Assembly (NCBI GenBank): GCA_028023455.1
Contig: JAQFVV010012404.1
Span: 13,503,421-13,567,420 of the forward strand
Length of the DNA stretch: 64,000 bases
Direction: 5' to 3'
From: Epiperipatus broadwayi
Lineage: Eukaryota; Onychophora; Udeonychophora; Euonychophora; Peripatidae
The first letter of the stretch is position 1. Every line of letters begins with the position of its first letter. This document shows positions 36,451 through 48,500 of the stretch, one piece after another. The notes under the pieces were generated by a model. It was given only the letters and a program-made list of their open reading frames with translations, was not told the DNA's origin and did no database searches. Made by a program: the position numbers and the translations under genes.

Positions 36451-37722
36451 TTTTTATATAGATGAATTAGATGGATCAGGTAAAACTTATTTAAATAATA
36501 CATTAAAGTGTTTTTAAGAGAATATAGAGAAATCGTATTATATCATGGATTTCAAATTTCTGTGATATTTAGAAACATCTGTTTTACATATTCGATTAAA
36601 TTCTCCTGAAGCTCAAACATTATGTGATGCTAAACTTATAATTATTGATGAAGCAACAATGATGTCATCATATTTTATGTTGTACTGATAAATTATTAAA
36701 AGAAATTATATTAATTCAACAACTATTCAGAGGAGGCTTTCAACAGGCATTACCAGTTGTTGCAAGAGGAAGTAGAACTGATGCTGTTGAATCATGTATT
36801 AAATTAAGTCCATTATAGTGTCATTTTAAACAATTTTGATTGTTAAAAAATATGCACTATAAAAGTCAAAGTAATTTTAACCAATGGTTCTTTAATATTA
36901 GAGAAAGTAAAATCAATCCAATTGCAGGATTAAATAATGATATAATTGAAATTTCTTCTCAAATGATTTGTAATCAATCTATTATTACAGAAATATGAAA
37001 ATCAAATAATGTTATGAAGTTTCACAAAAAATCATATTAAGCAGTAAATATATGAAATTTATTAAGCACAAGCAGATGCTATAATAATAATATCATTATT
37101 GCATCTGATTGGCTGTCACATAAACATTTTTAAGGTGCAATTGTTGAAGGTTTTAGCTTTCACATTATTATTATTAAGCAGTAAAATAATATTTTATTAC
37201 AATTAAATAATAAAATTTTGAATTTATTATCTGGAAATATAAAAACTTTTTATAGTACTGATTCTATTGTTTCTGATAATGAAGAAAATAAAATTAATTA
37301 CCCAGCAGAATTTTTGGTATGCACAAACACTATCTGGAATGCCATCACATGAATTAAATTTGAAAATTGGTACTATTGTGATGCTTATAAGAAACTTAAA
37401 TTGTAAAGAAGATTATGCAATAAAACTCACTAATGAAAGCTCTTTATAAACATTTTATTGATGCTGTACACAAACCATGGAGATAGAGTTTTCATTCCAA
37501 GAATCCATATTGTACTAAGAAAAATTAATTTATCTTTTATTTTGAAAAAAAAAAAGAAAACAATTCCTACTGACTACATCATTTGCAATGACAAGTAACA
37601 AGTCACAAGGCCAAACTTTTCAATCAGTAGGATTGTATTTAGAAGAATCTGTATTATTTCATGGTCAATTATATGTAGCATTATCAAGATGCAAAAATGA
37701 TAAGCAAATAAAAGTGATTTAA
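36451..37722 (+). pseudogene. Helitron Pif1-like helicase half of RepHel
   Basis: A degenerate Walker A reads DGSGKTYL at 36470-36493. Walker B reads LIIIDEATMM near 36634-36663. A block reading LFRGGFQQALPVVARGSRTD lies near 36725-36784. The segment 37267-37449 contains SGMPSHELNLKIGTIVMLIR, and the end, near 37590-37722, reads TSNKSQGQTFQSVGLYLEES and then YVALSRCKNDKQIKVI-stop. These are the conserved helicase blocks of Pif1-type proteins in their proper order. Several frame changes separate them. The enzyme would unwind donor DNA during rolling-circle transposition. The final stop is probably native, since it directly follows the usual C-terminal block. Confidence 0.85.
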
Positions 37723-37723
37723 A

Positions 37724-37800
37724 CATCCCTCATCTGGATCAACTTTGGTGTAATTTGCCTGAATTCTGGATTTTTTGGAGTGAATGTACAAATATGCCCA
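37724..37800 (+). repeat. Dispersed repeat, family W, copy 1
   Basis: Shares 'catctggatca' and 'ctttggtgtaatttgcctga' with 40698-40770. It begins almost at the Helitron helicase stop, so it could have truncated the Helitron's 3' end or could be the original end of a longer family. Confidence 0.6.
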
Positions 37801-38749
37801 TGACGGCTTCCAGTAGCTCTAAATTGGACATTTTTAATACTACCATTAAGATTTTGGATTATTTTTAAAGGTTAAAAAAGTTCTGTAAGATGCTACCCTC
37901 TCTTGAATTATTTTACAAGTAAAAAATCGATAAACTGACATTGAATGTATAACAAAAAAAGACTGCTGCCCATTCTTGATTCTGATTGACTGTTACATTT
38001 CAAACAAAGAAAATGGTTGTCAATAACTTTTATTGCAATGATTTCTTTTGTTTCATTTCAAAAATGATAAACGAATGTTTTAGATCATTTTAAAAGTATT
38101 TTTTGACAAATTATAAATTATTTTGATAAAATATGCTAAAAATAAAGTTATTTAAAAAAATAGTTAAGATTTAGGAAAAATTATTTACTTATCTCAACAT
38201 AAAATTGGGAAAGAAATCACTGACATCAGCAAAACTTTTTGGTTGGTGAGTAACGTTCATTTTAGATTTGCCGCTATCGAATGTTTTTATAATTATAAAC
38301 AAAAATTTATTTTTGAAAAAACTTTCGTTCACTTTCATAACCGGACAAATTATTAATATACTTTTTACAAATGAAACTAAAGTGAATATAATATTAAAAG
38401 ATGTATATTTTGATGCTTGAGTTTGCAAATTGACCAATTAAAAGGTTAGACTTTTACCTCACTCAGCCAATAAAATAATCAGCAAAAAAGATTTAAAACA
38501 AGTTTCTAAATTGTAATAACTAAATCATTTATTAATTTAATATTTTCTATAATCTGTAACCATGCCTAATTTTTATTAATTATTTGATTTCATTTTAAAT
38601 TTGTGATATGTTATGCCATCATTTCAAAGCAGAGAGTAAACATAAATGTTTGGGGAGATTTGATTTAGAAGCTCTCCAGTAAAATGTTTCATGGCTTATT
38701 TAGCCAACATAAATCACTACTTTGAAATTATTCTTGCATATATGCGTTC

Positions 38750-38799
<50 letters not shown>

Positions 38800-39380
38800 T
38801 TACTTAAGCTGACCTGTATTAGCTTGTTAGAGAAGTTTGCAATTATTATTATGTCATAGTCAAATAATGGCCAGGGATGATATCACAAGCATATTTGTAA
38901 TGATTATAAAGCCTGAAATATGCTTTTCCTCCCTAGTTAATTATAATGGAATATATAGAGGTTCCATTTACTAAACTAGATTGCTATTAATAAACTCCTA
39001 TTAGCATTATTGAGAAAACTGGTTCAATGTAGTTTCTGCTGAACAAGGTTACAGATTTAGGCATATTTTAAATTTGTCTTTAATATTTTAGTATTATTTA
39101 TAAGTATTACATATGTGTTTTTACTAAGCACTATTGTGTATTATGCCTTGCTATGCTTTTTTTAATGGGCTCATGGTGACAGGCCATCCCATTATTTGGT
39201 TTAGACAGTTGTATTTCTAGAACTGGAACACAAGGGTCCAGAATCATATTTACAGCTGCTCCAACACACCAAACAATATTCTTTATTGCACTGGCAAGTT
39301 GTATGGTCAAAGGGAACCCAGTACTAGATACTGAATTCTGTGAATGACTATTCATTCATACCCCAATATCTTAGTATTTA
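37801..39380. other. A/T-rich DNA with one microsatellite
   Basis: No gene is supported. The minus-strand frames at 38189-38437 and 39131-39355 have no recognised motif; the second has a less biased composition and lies just outside the tandem duplication at 39.4 kb. A (TA)n tract occupies about 38752-38796. Confidence 0.45.
38752..38796. repeat. (TA)n microsatellite
   Basis: About 22 uninterrupted TA units. Confidence 0.95.
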
Positions 39381-39399
39381 ACACCATAGTCTGACACCC

Positions 39400-40460
39400 A
39401 TCTATAGTAACCAGTTCATTCCACCCTATTAGTTAACTTCCAAACCTGGAATCTGGTTTGCCAAGGGAATCTGTATTCGAGCATATTAATTGCTCACTGA
39501 TAATATAGAATTAGCAACTTAATGTGTTATATTATGTCACCCTGGTAATATTTAGTTTATCACTCACAAACCTTGAGCATAGTTGGCATATGATATAGGC
39601 ATGAATCTTTAATCACAGATAGTAAAATATATAAAGTGCATTATTATTAAGGTGAGACTTCTGTATTGTAATTAGCTCATCATTACTGTAATGCCTGAGT
39701 ATGTAAAGTTTCATAACTAATGCACATCTTTCCATTTCTTATGTTTAATTAGTTTATTTATTAAAGATATGTAAATTTAATATTGTTTAGTGTGTCTCTC
39801 TCACAATCCACTCCAAGTTGAATCCAAAACAAATATTCCTGATTATGGTACTTCAGATGTGGGCTTGATAATTAGCTACATGACTTTGGGAGGAAACCGT
39901 TTATTAAATTATGTTGGTGCAATAAATTTTATAAATGTAAATTTTTCCTGATTATCAACACCCAATCATGGTATTTCATTTAATTATTTTCCCAGCCATA
40001 ATCTGAGATATCTATCTACAGTAACCAGTTTGTTCCACCCTATTAGTAAACGTTTGCATTGGTCTGAACCTGGATTCTGGTTTGCCAAGGGATTGTGTAT
40101 TCAAGCATATTAACTGCTCACCAATAATAATTTAGAATTAGCAACTTAATCTTTTATACTGTATCATGGTAATATTTAGCTTATTGCTCACAAACCTTGA
40201 GGATAGTTGGCATATCATATAGGCATGAGTCTTTAATCTCAGATAGTAAAATATATAGAGTGCATTATTATTAAGATGAGACTTCTGTACTGTAATTATC
40301 TCATCATTGTTCTAATGCCTGTGCATGTAAAGCTCCACAACCAATGCACATTATTCTGTTTCTTATATTTAATCAGTTTATTAAAGATGTTTAAATTTAA
40401 TATTGTTAGGTGTGTCTCTTGCAATCTGCTCCAAGTTGAATCCAAATCAAATATAAATTA
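39400..40460 (+). repeat. Tandem duplication with a period of about 615 bp
   Basis: 39409-39835 and 40024-40455 are direct copies. Shared strings include 'ttccaccctattagt', 'tctggtttgccaaggga', 'gcatgaatctttaatc' or its variant, 'agtgcattattattaag' and 'tccaagttgaatccaaa'. The 39840-40020 interval between them is partly related to its own surroundings ('tcctgatta' twice). No coding sequence was recognised. I judge about 85 per cent identity by eye. It may be a local duplication within a larger unknown element. Confidence 0.8.
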
Positions 40461-40689
40461 AATATCATCTTAGTAATATATGCATTATTTTAGTAAGCCA
40501 TAAGTGTTGAAATGTCTCTTTAGTATTTTTTATTATTAAATTTTTAATCATTGCACCAAGTCTCACGCTCCCCTGTTTTCTTGGCTGGCTTGTAAATTAA
40601 ATTGTGACTGAGTGTAACCGTATAAATGTCATCCATAGGGTATTAAATCATGGAGCACTGATAAATGGGTTGAAGTATGGTCAGATTCG

Positions 40690-40775
40690 AGATCTCAATC
40701 CCACATCTGGATCAGCTTTGGTGTAATTTGCCTGAACTCTGAATTTTGTTGTATGAATGCACAAATATGATTGTT
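40690..40775 (+). repeat. Dispersed repeat, family W, copy 2
   Basis: Matches 37724-37800. A B-box-like 'agattcgagatc' lies just upstream at about 40682-40693, so a SINE tail is possible, but no paired A-box is convincing. Confidence 0.55.
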
Positions 40776-41507
40776 GCAATATAGGTAGATCAGGGTGATT
40801 AAAAATTTTATTTTGTAAAAAAAAAAATTATAGTTTTTGTAGTGGTTTTTTTTTAAAAATTACTTTAAATTAAATGTTCTTCTAAAGTTTTTATTATTAA
40901 AATTAAAAGTTGGGAAAATCTTGAAGATATATAAATCTTACAGCATTTTTTTCTGTCTTTTAAAAAAATTATTTGAAAGCATTGATAATATATTATTTGT
41001 TATTAAATTCTTTCAATCTATCTTTTTTTTGTCAATAAATAAAACTTAGAAATACACATCTACTCTAAGAAGCACTGTAAACAGATTATTTTAGGTAATG
41101 CTTTAAATCAGACTTATTTTAAATCCTACATATATGTGTTTGATGTCATTCTTTTTTAATTTTATCTAACTTTAAAATTTATTATTAGAGTTTATAATTT
41201 GACAGTAAATATATTGCATTAGATGAATTTATTTAATGAAAAAACATAATTCGACCATCAAATTATCATTTGATTCATTATCATTTTCTTTTAGATTTTA
41301 GATCTGGTTGTGCTAAGTTTTTGACTTCGTATTGTTTTCACTTTTTTTTTCCAAAATGTAAAATTATTCATTAGTTTTAGATAATTTATAAAATAATTTA
41401 TTAGCACTTTTTAAAATTAAAATATTGAATAAAATCATTTGTTTATCAATACAATATACAATACAAATAAATAATGAAAATGATTTAAATATATACAAAT
41501 TTTCATA
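40776..41507. other. A/T-rich DNA without assignable features
   Basis: No gene or repeat recognised between the W repeat and the family X foldback. Confidence 0.5.
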
Positions 41508-41781
41508 ATGAACACTTTTATTTACTATAGAAACTAAAAATAAAGAAATTAATTACTTTTTTCAACTACAATTGAGCCATCGTATTTAATTTGAAATAAG
41601 TGTGTGTGTGTGTGTGTGGAGCATGTCCAACAATTAATTAAGTCAGTCCTTTATTATAAAAAATAGGAATTGATTTAATTAATTTTGGACACCCCCATCC
41701 TCCATGCTTTTATTTCAAGTTAAATATAAAAATTCCAGTTGTAGCTGAAAAAACAATTACATAGTAAATAAAAGCATTCAT
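41508..41781. mobile_element. Foldback (MITE-like) element, family X, copy 2
   Basis: Ends are inverted copies: left 'atgaacacttttatttacta', right 'tagtaaataaaagcattcat'. The interior matches the copy at 7812-8074, including 'ttaattaagtcagt' against 'gacttaattaatttctgga'. A (TG)n stretch at about 41601-41618 sits where copy 1 has a G run, in the left arm. No open frame is encoded. The paired copies show that the family has spread. Confidence 0.72.
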
Positions 41782-41949
41782 TTTAAACATTTTTTATATG
41801 TATTATTTTTCATTTTTTAGCATTCTTACACATTTTACAATTATTCCAAAGTCATCTTCATGTTTAAAATTAAAATTTTGCCTATTAAATAAAATTTGGT
41901 TGCAATATACATTTATATATTTCAAAAACGTTTTTAAAAAAATAACTTT

Positions 41950-42320
41950 TAAAGTCAGAAAAAAAAAATACCACTTTTAAAAAAGTGAACTTTTACAATC
42001 AAAGATTTGTTTTTGTTTGAATTTTAAATGATCACTAAAACACTTTTGAATATTACCTTTTTTAAATATATATATACCACCCTTTTTTATGCATCACTGA
42101 AAATGTAGCAATCTGCTTAAAATTTGAAAGTAATGTCACATTGGACTAAAAATTGCTTACAAAATAATTTGTTAATTTAAAATATATTTTTTAAATAATC
42201 AATTTTTACAGTCAAAATTAAAAATGTCATATACTTTTTAAAGAAGAAAACTTTTAAAATTAAGATTTGTCTTGATTTCAATTTTAAAACATTAAGATAC
42301 TTTTTAAAGTAAAGTTTTTA
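41950..42320 (-). repeat. Dispersed non-coding repeat, family Y, copy 2
   Basis: On the minus strand this matches 1550-1850, notably 'gcagattgctacattttca' and 'ttgtaaaagttcactttttt'. It lies directly beside the 3' end of the RTE element, which may have inserted into or next to it. Confidence 0.6.
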
Positions 42321-42379
42321 AAAAGATCATCATCATCATCATCAAACATTATCAATGCACTGCAGGATGAAGGTCTCTC

Positions 42380-42988
42380 TAAGTTCAAACCTTTTTTTTT
42401 GATCTTTAGCTTCTCTTCTCCATATCACCCCTGCACACTTTTTTTTATTTCATCCAACCATCTCACACTTGGTTTCTTTCTGGGTCTTTTACAATCTTTT
42501 GGAATCCCATTTAATATTTCAATTGTCCATACATTGTCATCTCTTTTAGCAATATGTCAAGCCCAACTCCACTTCAGTCTTTTAATTGTTTCAATGAGGT
42601 CAATAACACCTGTTTGTTCTCTTACCGATATATTGCATTTTCGATCTCTTCTTGTTACTTCTAACATGCATCTCCTCATACTTCTTTGAGTGGTTTGAAG
42701 CCTCTGTATTTCTCTTCTATTAAGTATCAAAGTCTCAGATCCATAAGTAAGAACTGGTAAAACACATTTATTAAAAACCTTCCTTTTCAAACACATAGGC
42801 ATATTTTATTTTACTATCAAGTTATTTCTACCAAAAGCACTCCAACCAAGTTTAATTCTATAAATAATTTCATCCATTATGTTTCCATCTGTATTAATAA
42901 TCTGACCAAGGTATTTATAGCTGTTAACTTCTTCTAACTCATTATAATCAATTTTTAGTTTTATATTTTGAGAAAATCCATTGAACAT
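42380..42988 (-). pseudogene. RTE LINE C-terminal region
   Basis: From 42988 the frame reads LKIDYNELEEVNSYKYLGQI then EIIYRIKLGWSAFGR. A second frame from 42802 reads RKVFNKCVLPVLTYGSETLI then TTQRSMRRCMLEVTRRDRK and REQTGVIDLIETIKRLKW. The tail, 42560-42390, continues HIAKRDDNVWTIEILNGIPK and RPRKKPSVRWLDEIKKSVQG. This is the post-RT region typical of RTE/BovB ORF2. A stop at the ATTTTATTTTAC junction near 42806 and others break it. The region probably supports RNA binding, though its exact role is not known to me. Confidence 0.85.
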
Positions 42989-43059
42989 TACTTTAGTCTT
43001 TTTAACATTTCATCTGATAACTCCTGCAACATTTCCTGAAGCTCTAAAGCATTATTTGC

Positions 43060-43904
43060 AAAAAAAAAAAAAACTACATCATCTGCAAAATCTAAATGAC
43101 TAAAATAATCTCCATTTACTTTTACTCCTTTAGATTTCCATTTTAATCCAGAAAATACTTCTTGCAGCTCTCCGTAAAAAGTTTTGGAGATATGGAGTCA
43201 TCCTGTCTTACACCCTTCTTAATGTTGACTTTCCCAGTATTATTATGTAATCTAATTGTTGCTGTTGCATTTTTATAAATATTCTTTAAAATATGACAAT
43301 ATCCTGGATCCATACCTTGATGATCCAATGCTTTAATCACTGAAGAAATGTTTATAGAATCAAATTCCTTTGCATAATCTACAAATCCAAAGCATAATGG
43401 CAACTCATATTCATATGTCCTTTCCATAACTTCTCTCAATACCTGGATATGATCTACCATACTAAAAACAAGTTTAAATCCAGCTTGTTTTCTTGGTTGG
43501 TGGAAATCCAATGTTCTCTATAGATGAGTTGTAATTATCTTGTTAAACATTTTGTATAAAACTGATAAAAGGCTGATAGGTCTGTAATTTCTAATATCTT
43601 CTTTATCATCTTTTTTAAATATTAATATTAATACTGCATTCTTCTAATCAACTGGTACATCTTTATCATTTAGACATTTGATATATAACTTTGCTAAAAA
43701 AAATTCTATTTCTTCACCTGCTTCTTTTAATATATCAATTATAATTCCATTATTACCTGGAGTGTTTTTTTTCTTTATAAATTTAATTGCATGTCTCACT
43801 TCTTCATTTAAAATTCTGGGCAATTCAGAAGATATAATAGATATGGGAGGTATTTGTTCTTTATTACTATATAACTCTTGATAGAAGTCTTTTACCCATT
43901 TCAT
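43060..43904 (-). pseudogene. RTE LINE reverse transcriptase
   Basis: The 5' part, from 43904, reads LNEEVRHAIKFIKKKNTPGN and GIIIDILKEAGEEIEFFLAK, the usual opening of RTE reverse transcriptases. From 43511 the frame reads RKQAGFKLVFSMVDHIQVLR, then motif A in FVDYAKEFDSIN (about 43390-43355) and block B in GVRQDDSISPKLF. Motif C reads LDFADDVV (about 43098-43075), with both catalytic Asp residues preserved. Frame changes at about 43640 and 43140 and stops keep it from being a working gene. Catalytic residues being intact suggests decay is not very old. Confidence 0.88.
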
Positions 43905-44246
43905 GATATCATCTCTCTTTTTAGTAATAATTCCACCTTTTTTCCTTATTGCAGATATAAATTTCTTACCACACTCTTGAGACTCTTCTACAGTTTTCTT
44001 TGCTAGTTCACAGTTATACTTTCTTATATCATTTTAAACTCTCTTCCACACCATTTTACAGAATTCGAGGTATTCAATCCTTTTTAATGCATCATTTTTC
44101 TATATCTTCATATTACTTCTTTTTTTCATCAATTCTCTAATCTCAGTAGAAATTTTATTAGTCAATTGCTGCTTTTTTCTTTCAGCTATCTTTGTTGCAG
44201 TTTTTAAAAGTGTATCAGTTATTTTCTTATTAATTTCATTCAAATC

Positions 44247-45090
44247 TTAATTATGTTCAAAATATACTAATACTTGAAGCTGATTTGTAAATTCTAATTT
44301 AAATTCATTAGAGTGTTTGTGAAGATTAGGAATATCAATGGTAAATATTGTTTTTCTCAGTAATTTTTGTCTCTCCAGTTTTGCATCAACACGTATCTTA
44401 CATCTTACTAATCGATGATCACTTCCTGTGTTAAATTTATTAAGAACATTACAATCTTGAAGTATGTATTTTTTGTTAGTCAAAATATAATCCAATTCTG
44501 CTGTATCTTCATTTGGATGCTTCCATGTCCATTTTCTTTTAACATTTTTCTCAAAAAAAAAATTCATAATATAAAGTTTTTCTTTTTCTGCAAACTCCAC
44601 AAGCCTATAACCTCTCTCATTTATATTACCATAACCAAAATTACCTACAGCACTTTCATCTTTTATTTGTTTACCAATTTTAGCATTAAAGTCTCCCATA
44701 ATAATTTTAAAATGTTGTTTAATCTGAATAAAAGTCTTTTGTACATCCATGTAAAAATCTTCTACTACTTCATCACTATGAGAATCATCTGCATTTTGTA
44801 ACTGCTACTAAGTTATAGAACTAATCTTGCCACTCTGTCTGATATACCATCAATCTCTGAAATGTTGTTCTTCCACTTTTTATTTATAATGAATCCTACT
44901 CCACTTGTATTTCCAATATTTGTACTTTTATAGTAGAGTACATGTTCACTTTTTAAATCAATTGTCTCTTCACCTTTTCTTTTAACTTCACAAAGTTCAA
45001 TAATGTCCCATATAATATAAGAGAGTTCTTCTAATTCTTGCAATCTTCCTTCACTTGAAAGTGATCTGCAGTTGTAAGGACCTAATTAAA
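44247..45090 (-). pseudogene. RTE LINE AP-endonuclease
   Basis: From about 45085 the translation reads GPYNCRSLSSEGRLQELEEL then IIELCEVKRKGEE and GVGFIINKKWKNN. A stop near 44812 interrupts it. The continuation from 44750 reads HFKIIMGDFNAKIGKQIKDE, RKWTWKHPNEDTAELDYIL and NTGSDHRLVRCKI, the GDFN, W-rich and SDH blocks of the apurinic-like endonuclease. Catalytic Asp and His residues are kept. The domain nicks the target so that the 3' end of the element can prime. Sequence between 44247 and 43904 is a diverged linker with no strong motif. Confidence 0.87.
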
Positions 45091-45190
45091 AAGTCATTAT
45101 CAAATGGCAGCCTGGGTCCACCATCAGGGGAATTTTAGCACACTCCACCATCAGCCACCGACTGCTGTTTTAGTTGGTGACTTTACAGCC

Positions 45191-45540
45191 TTCTGGTAAT
45201 AAGGGTCATGATTTATTGTTCTTTGTCATGATTGTATATATCTATTGGAAAAATATTTATCAATTACACATATATTCATTCTGCCTTATCATGCAACTGA
45301 GAAGTAAGACCATAGTGTTTCTTGACCTTAAACTCAGAGGTAAAAAGCCAATAAAGTCACCATGCTGGATAATGCATGTTGGTGAGAAGTCCATCCATGT
45401 TTGTATACTATATGAATAATCACATAGTATTAACAGATGCAATGACAAGAACATATGGAGTGAACATTAGGAATTTTCTGAGCTCGGTTCCTTTAAGACC
45501 TCCAAGAGGAATCAAAGGGTCTCATTTCAGTTAATAACAA
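45191..45540 (-). other. Possible RTE 5' untranslated region
   Basis: This stretch is less A/T-rich than its surroundings and is continuous with the start of the RTE endonuclease. Overlapping frames at 45174-45419 (plus) and 45260-45454 (minus) show no known motif. It could be the leader of the RTE element or flanking sequence of another element; I cannot decide. Confidence 0.35.
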
Positions 45541-48500
45541 ACTCCTTTCTGCAGCCTTTTAAAAAGATATATATATATATATACTGCTCTCTCACATTTT
45601 TATAAACATATTTGAAGTTTGATATCAGAATATATAAAATTTCATTCACCAACTCCTTTGGATTTAGAAAACTAGAGAACCTACCTAAATTATTTGTCAT
45701 GTTGCATTGCAATGATTTATAATAATTGTTACAAATTTCAACAAATTATATTAAATATAAATATGTTAAAATTGTATTCTAATTTAGAATAAAAGTGTTT
45801 ACAAACAATCAAACATTAAACAAGGATTGTAACTTCGATAAAAACATTTAAATTTTTTCGAATAGAATAATTGTATAATACTAGAATGAATTGATGACAA
45901 CAATAACTCTTTTACATCATGTTTATTGACAGAAAAATAAAATTTAAACTATAAATTACACAGAAATTGCTTAATATGATTTAATTTTTTAAGTTAAATA
46001 AAATATTGGTTATATTAAATGCAAAATATAATAATTTATTCATTAGGTTCTCTCAAAATTCATCATTTTTTAAAATAGCATTATTATTGCTAATGTAATT
46101 ACTCTATCAAAAGAATTAAAATGGTTTAAATAATCAGTTTACTTGTATATTATATTCAGATTTAGTGCTATATTTAAAAATATCTATTAAAATATTTTTG
46201 ATAATTCACACCTCCATCTGACAGCATTAATCCAGCTTAGATATAATAAATCAATGCAGAGTTTCTGCTATTATCATTTAGCAGCTTTCTTTTACTTTTA
46301 TTGTTCTATTCAAATTAAGGCCTAGAAATTTAAAGCACTCTTAACATTTTGCATGCAAACACATTTATCTTTATAGCTATATAAACATCACATTAGGCTA
46401 GTAATTATATATATATATTAAATACCTTATCTATGAGTTAAATGCTTTAAAAAATGATGATGTATACATGATATCAAATCTGCATTTTGCAATAGAAATA
46501 AAACACTCATCTGAAAGAATTAAGAAGGCAAAATAAAACTAGGCTGAATGTATTATTAAAAGAAATGGCAATAGATGGACAATTAGAGCTTTAAGTTGAA
46601 TCCTAAAAAATTATTAAAGACTTAAAAAAATCACATGTGAGATATAGAGAAGCTATAGTTCAAAGAGACTGGATGGTTAAACTTAGAGATTTCTTTGCTG
46701 TATTGATAAAAGTTAAAAATAATAACTTTGATGAATAAAAATATGATACACATCTTTTAAAAGGTAATTAATACATTATGTTAAATTATAAAGACAATAA
46801 GAAGTTATTTTTATATTAAAGAAAATAAAAAAATACTCAAGTAAATATTTTTTTGATTAATAAACCCATATATATGTCTTTATTTTGTAACACTAATACA
46901 GCTCCATTATTTCAGCAGAGGAAATAGTTAAATTACTTGTTGTTAATGAGAAATTATAGTTAATCATTTCTGCCTAATGTTTTTAGTATCACATTGTCAA
47001 TACTATTGTTACTGTAATAATCATAATTTTTTTAAAGCATTCAATCTTTATAATTGTATAACTATAAAAGATTGCTGAGATTATTAAATAATAAATGAGA
47101 CTTTTGCTATTGTATTAATAAAAAGGTTGTAGGGAAAAATTCATATCCATTGCAAAAGCAACCTGTCCTTTTTTGCTTAACTGGATATGATCATCTGGCT
47201 GGTAAGCAATAATCCTAGTTACTACTGTTATAAATGATTGATGCTACATGAAAATTTATAGCAAATTTATATTTGTTATTTGAAATATTATATATGTAGA
47301 ATTGAATTTTGGTTTGTGCAATGGCACTTGTGCCCATTCATTTTATCAATGTTTACACAAAATTCAAAAAAATGAAAGCTTTTATTTCTTATTTGGATAG
47401 TGTTATTATATCAATATCAATAAAAGATCTTATATTTTTTAGAGATATGATGTTGGCTCAGTGAATATTATGGGGTTAATAAATTTTTACATAATGCATG
47501 GATTGACTGTCAGACACTTTAGATATTTTAATGATATGATTAAAGTAACATATAACTAGAAAGTAATATTATAATTGTATTCATTTTAGACAGTTCTTTA
47601 ATTATTTAATATGGTCTTTTGTTAACACTGGCATCTTTTTCATAGATGTTTGGATGATGTAAACATGAGTTAAGATCAAATATTATAATGGTTAACTTTC
47701 AGCATCAAAATCTGCTTGACATTTGAAAACATCGATAGAGTATTTTCAAATCTACCTATAAAGTTTCAAATTTCCATTAGTGTAGATACATCAGTAAATG
47801 AATTAGTGCTTTCTATAACAACAATATATAAGAGGTCATCAAGAGCAATTTTTATACAATAAATGATTCCCTACCATACCCCAGAAATGATGACAAACAA
47901 AAGTCAGAAAAAGATTTTCATACTGTGAAAATTTTTTGATTTATTAAATTGAATAAACTAAGATTTATTTACTATTAAGCATAAACTTCTAAAAGAAATT
48001 TAATACATACATTTTGTTTGTTTTTTATATAAATATATTTTTGCAAAAATAAAATATTAAGAAGTAGATATGTATATAGTGTCAATATATATATATATTG
48101 TAACTGACTACATAAATGTTGATCTCAGATTTTTATTGTACTTCAGTCACAATTAAAATTTAAAATTTTTATGAGAATTTAATTTCTATTATTAAAAAAT
48201 TTAATATTTATATTTTTTCTAAAACCAATTAATAATAAAAACAGTAATCCTCTATATTCATTTTTTTATAAACAGTTTCATCTGTAAACAGTTGTGAAAA
48301 ATTCTTGCAATTTTAAACTTTCCTATAATATTAAATTTTATTTCATTTATTAATAACTATAGTAACATGACCAATTACAGATTTGATATACATTATACAT
48401 GCGTATATATTCACTCACATTTATACGACCTCTCTTATATATGCATATATGTACATGTATAGTAATGTAAACTCAATTTCTTAAATTCAGACATTTTTAA

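Larger units (their letters stand above)
31229..37722 (+). mobile_element. Decayed autonomous Helitron
   Basis: A putative 5' terminus lies at 31229: TCTATCCTATCTTATATATA, preceded by A, as expected for insertion between A and T. A leader of about 1.9 kb with internal repeats follows, then a broken RepHel protein from ATG 33117 to TAA 37720. RepHel proteins combine an HUH replication initiator with a Pif1-type helicase and move by rolling-circle replication. Stops and frameshifts throughout make it inactive. The 3' terminus (normally a hairpin then CTRR) was not found; sequence just after the helicase stop matches another repeat at 40.7 kb, so the end may be lost. Confidence 0.85.
42325..45190 (-). 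mobile_element. RTE/BovB-type LINE
   Basis: The minus strand carries an AP-endonuclease, a reverse transcriptase and a C-terminal region in the order of RTE elements, ending in a (GAT)n tail at about 42344-42325. The stretch before the tail contains 'gaccttcatcctgcagtg', a familiar end sequence of this group. The first recognisable residues (GPYNCRSLSSEGRLQELEEL) begin near 45085. The coding sequence is interrupted by several stops and frame changes but nearly the whole element is present. The 5' untranslated part may extend further, to about 45530. Confidence 0.85.

Noticed and set aside
37723-37900. Helitron 3' end with hairpin and CTRR
   Set aside because: I looked for a short hairpin followed by CTRR-T and found none that was convincing before or within the W repeat.
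39131-39355. Minus-strand frame with balanced composition
   Set aside because: Could be read as a protein fragment, but there is no known motif, and the neighbouring duplicated sequence has no coding character.
46500-46740. Possible transposase-like segment
   Set aside because: A few plausible residues in one frame, but interrupted by stops and not assignable to a family.
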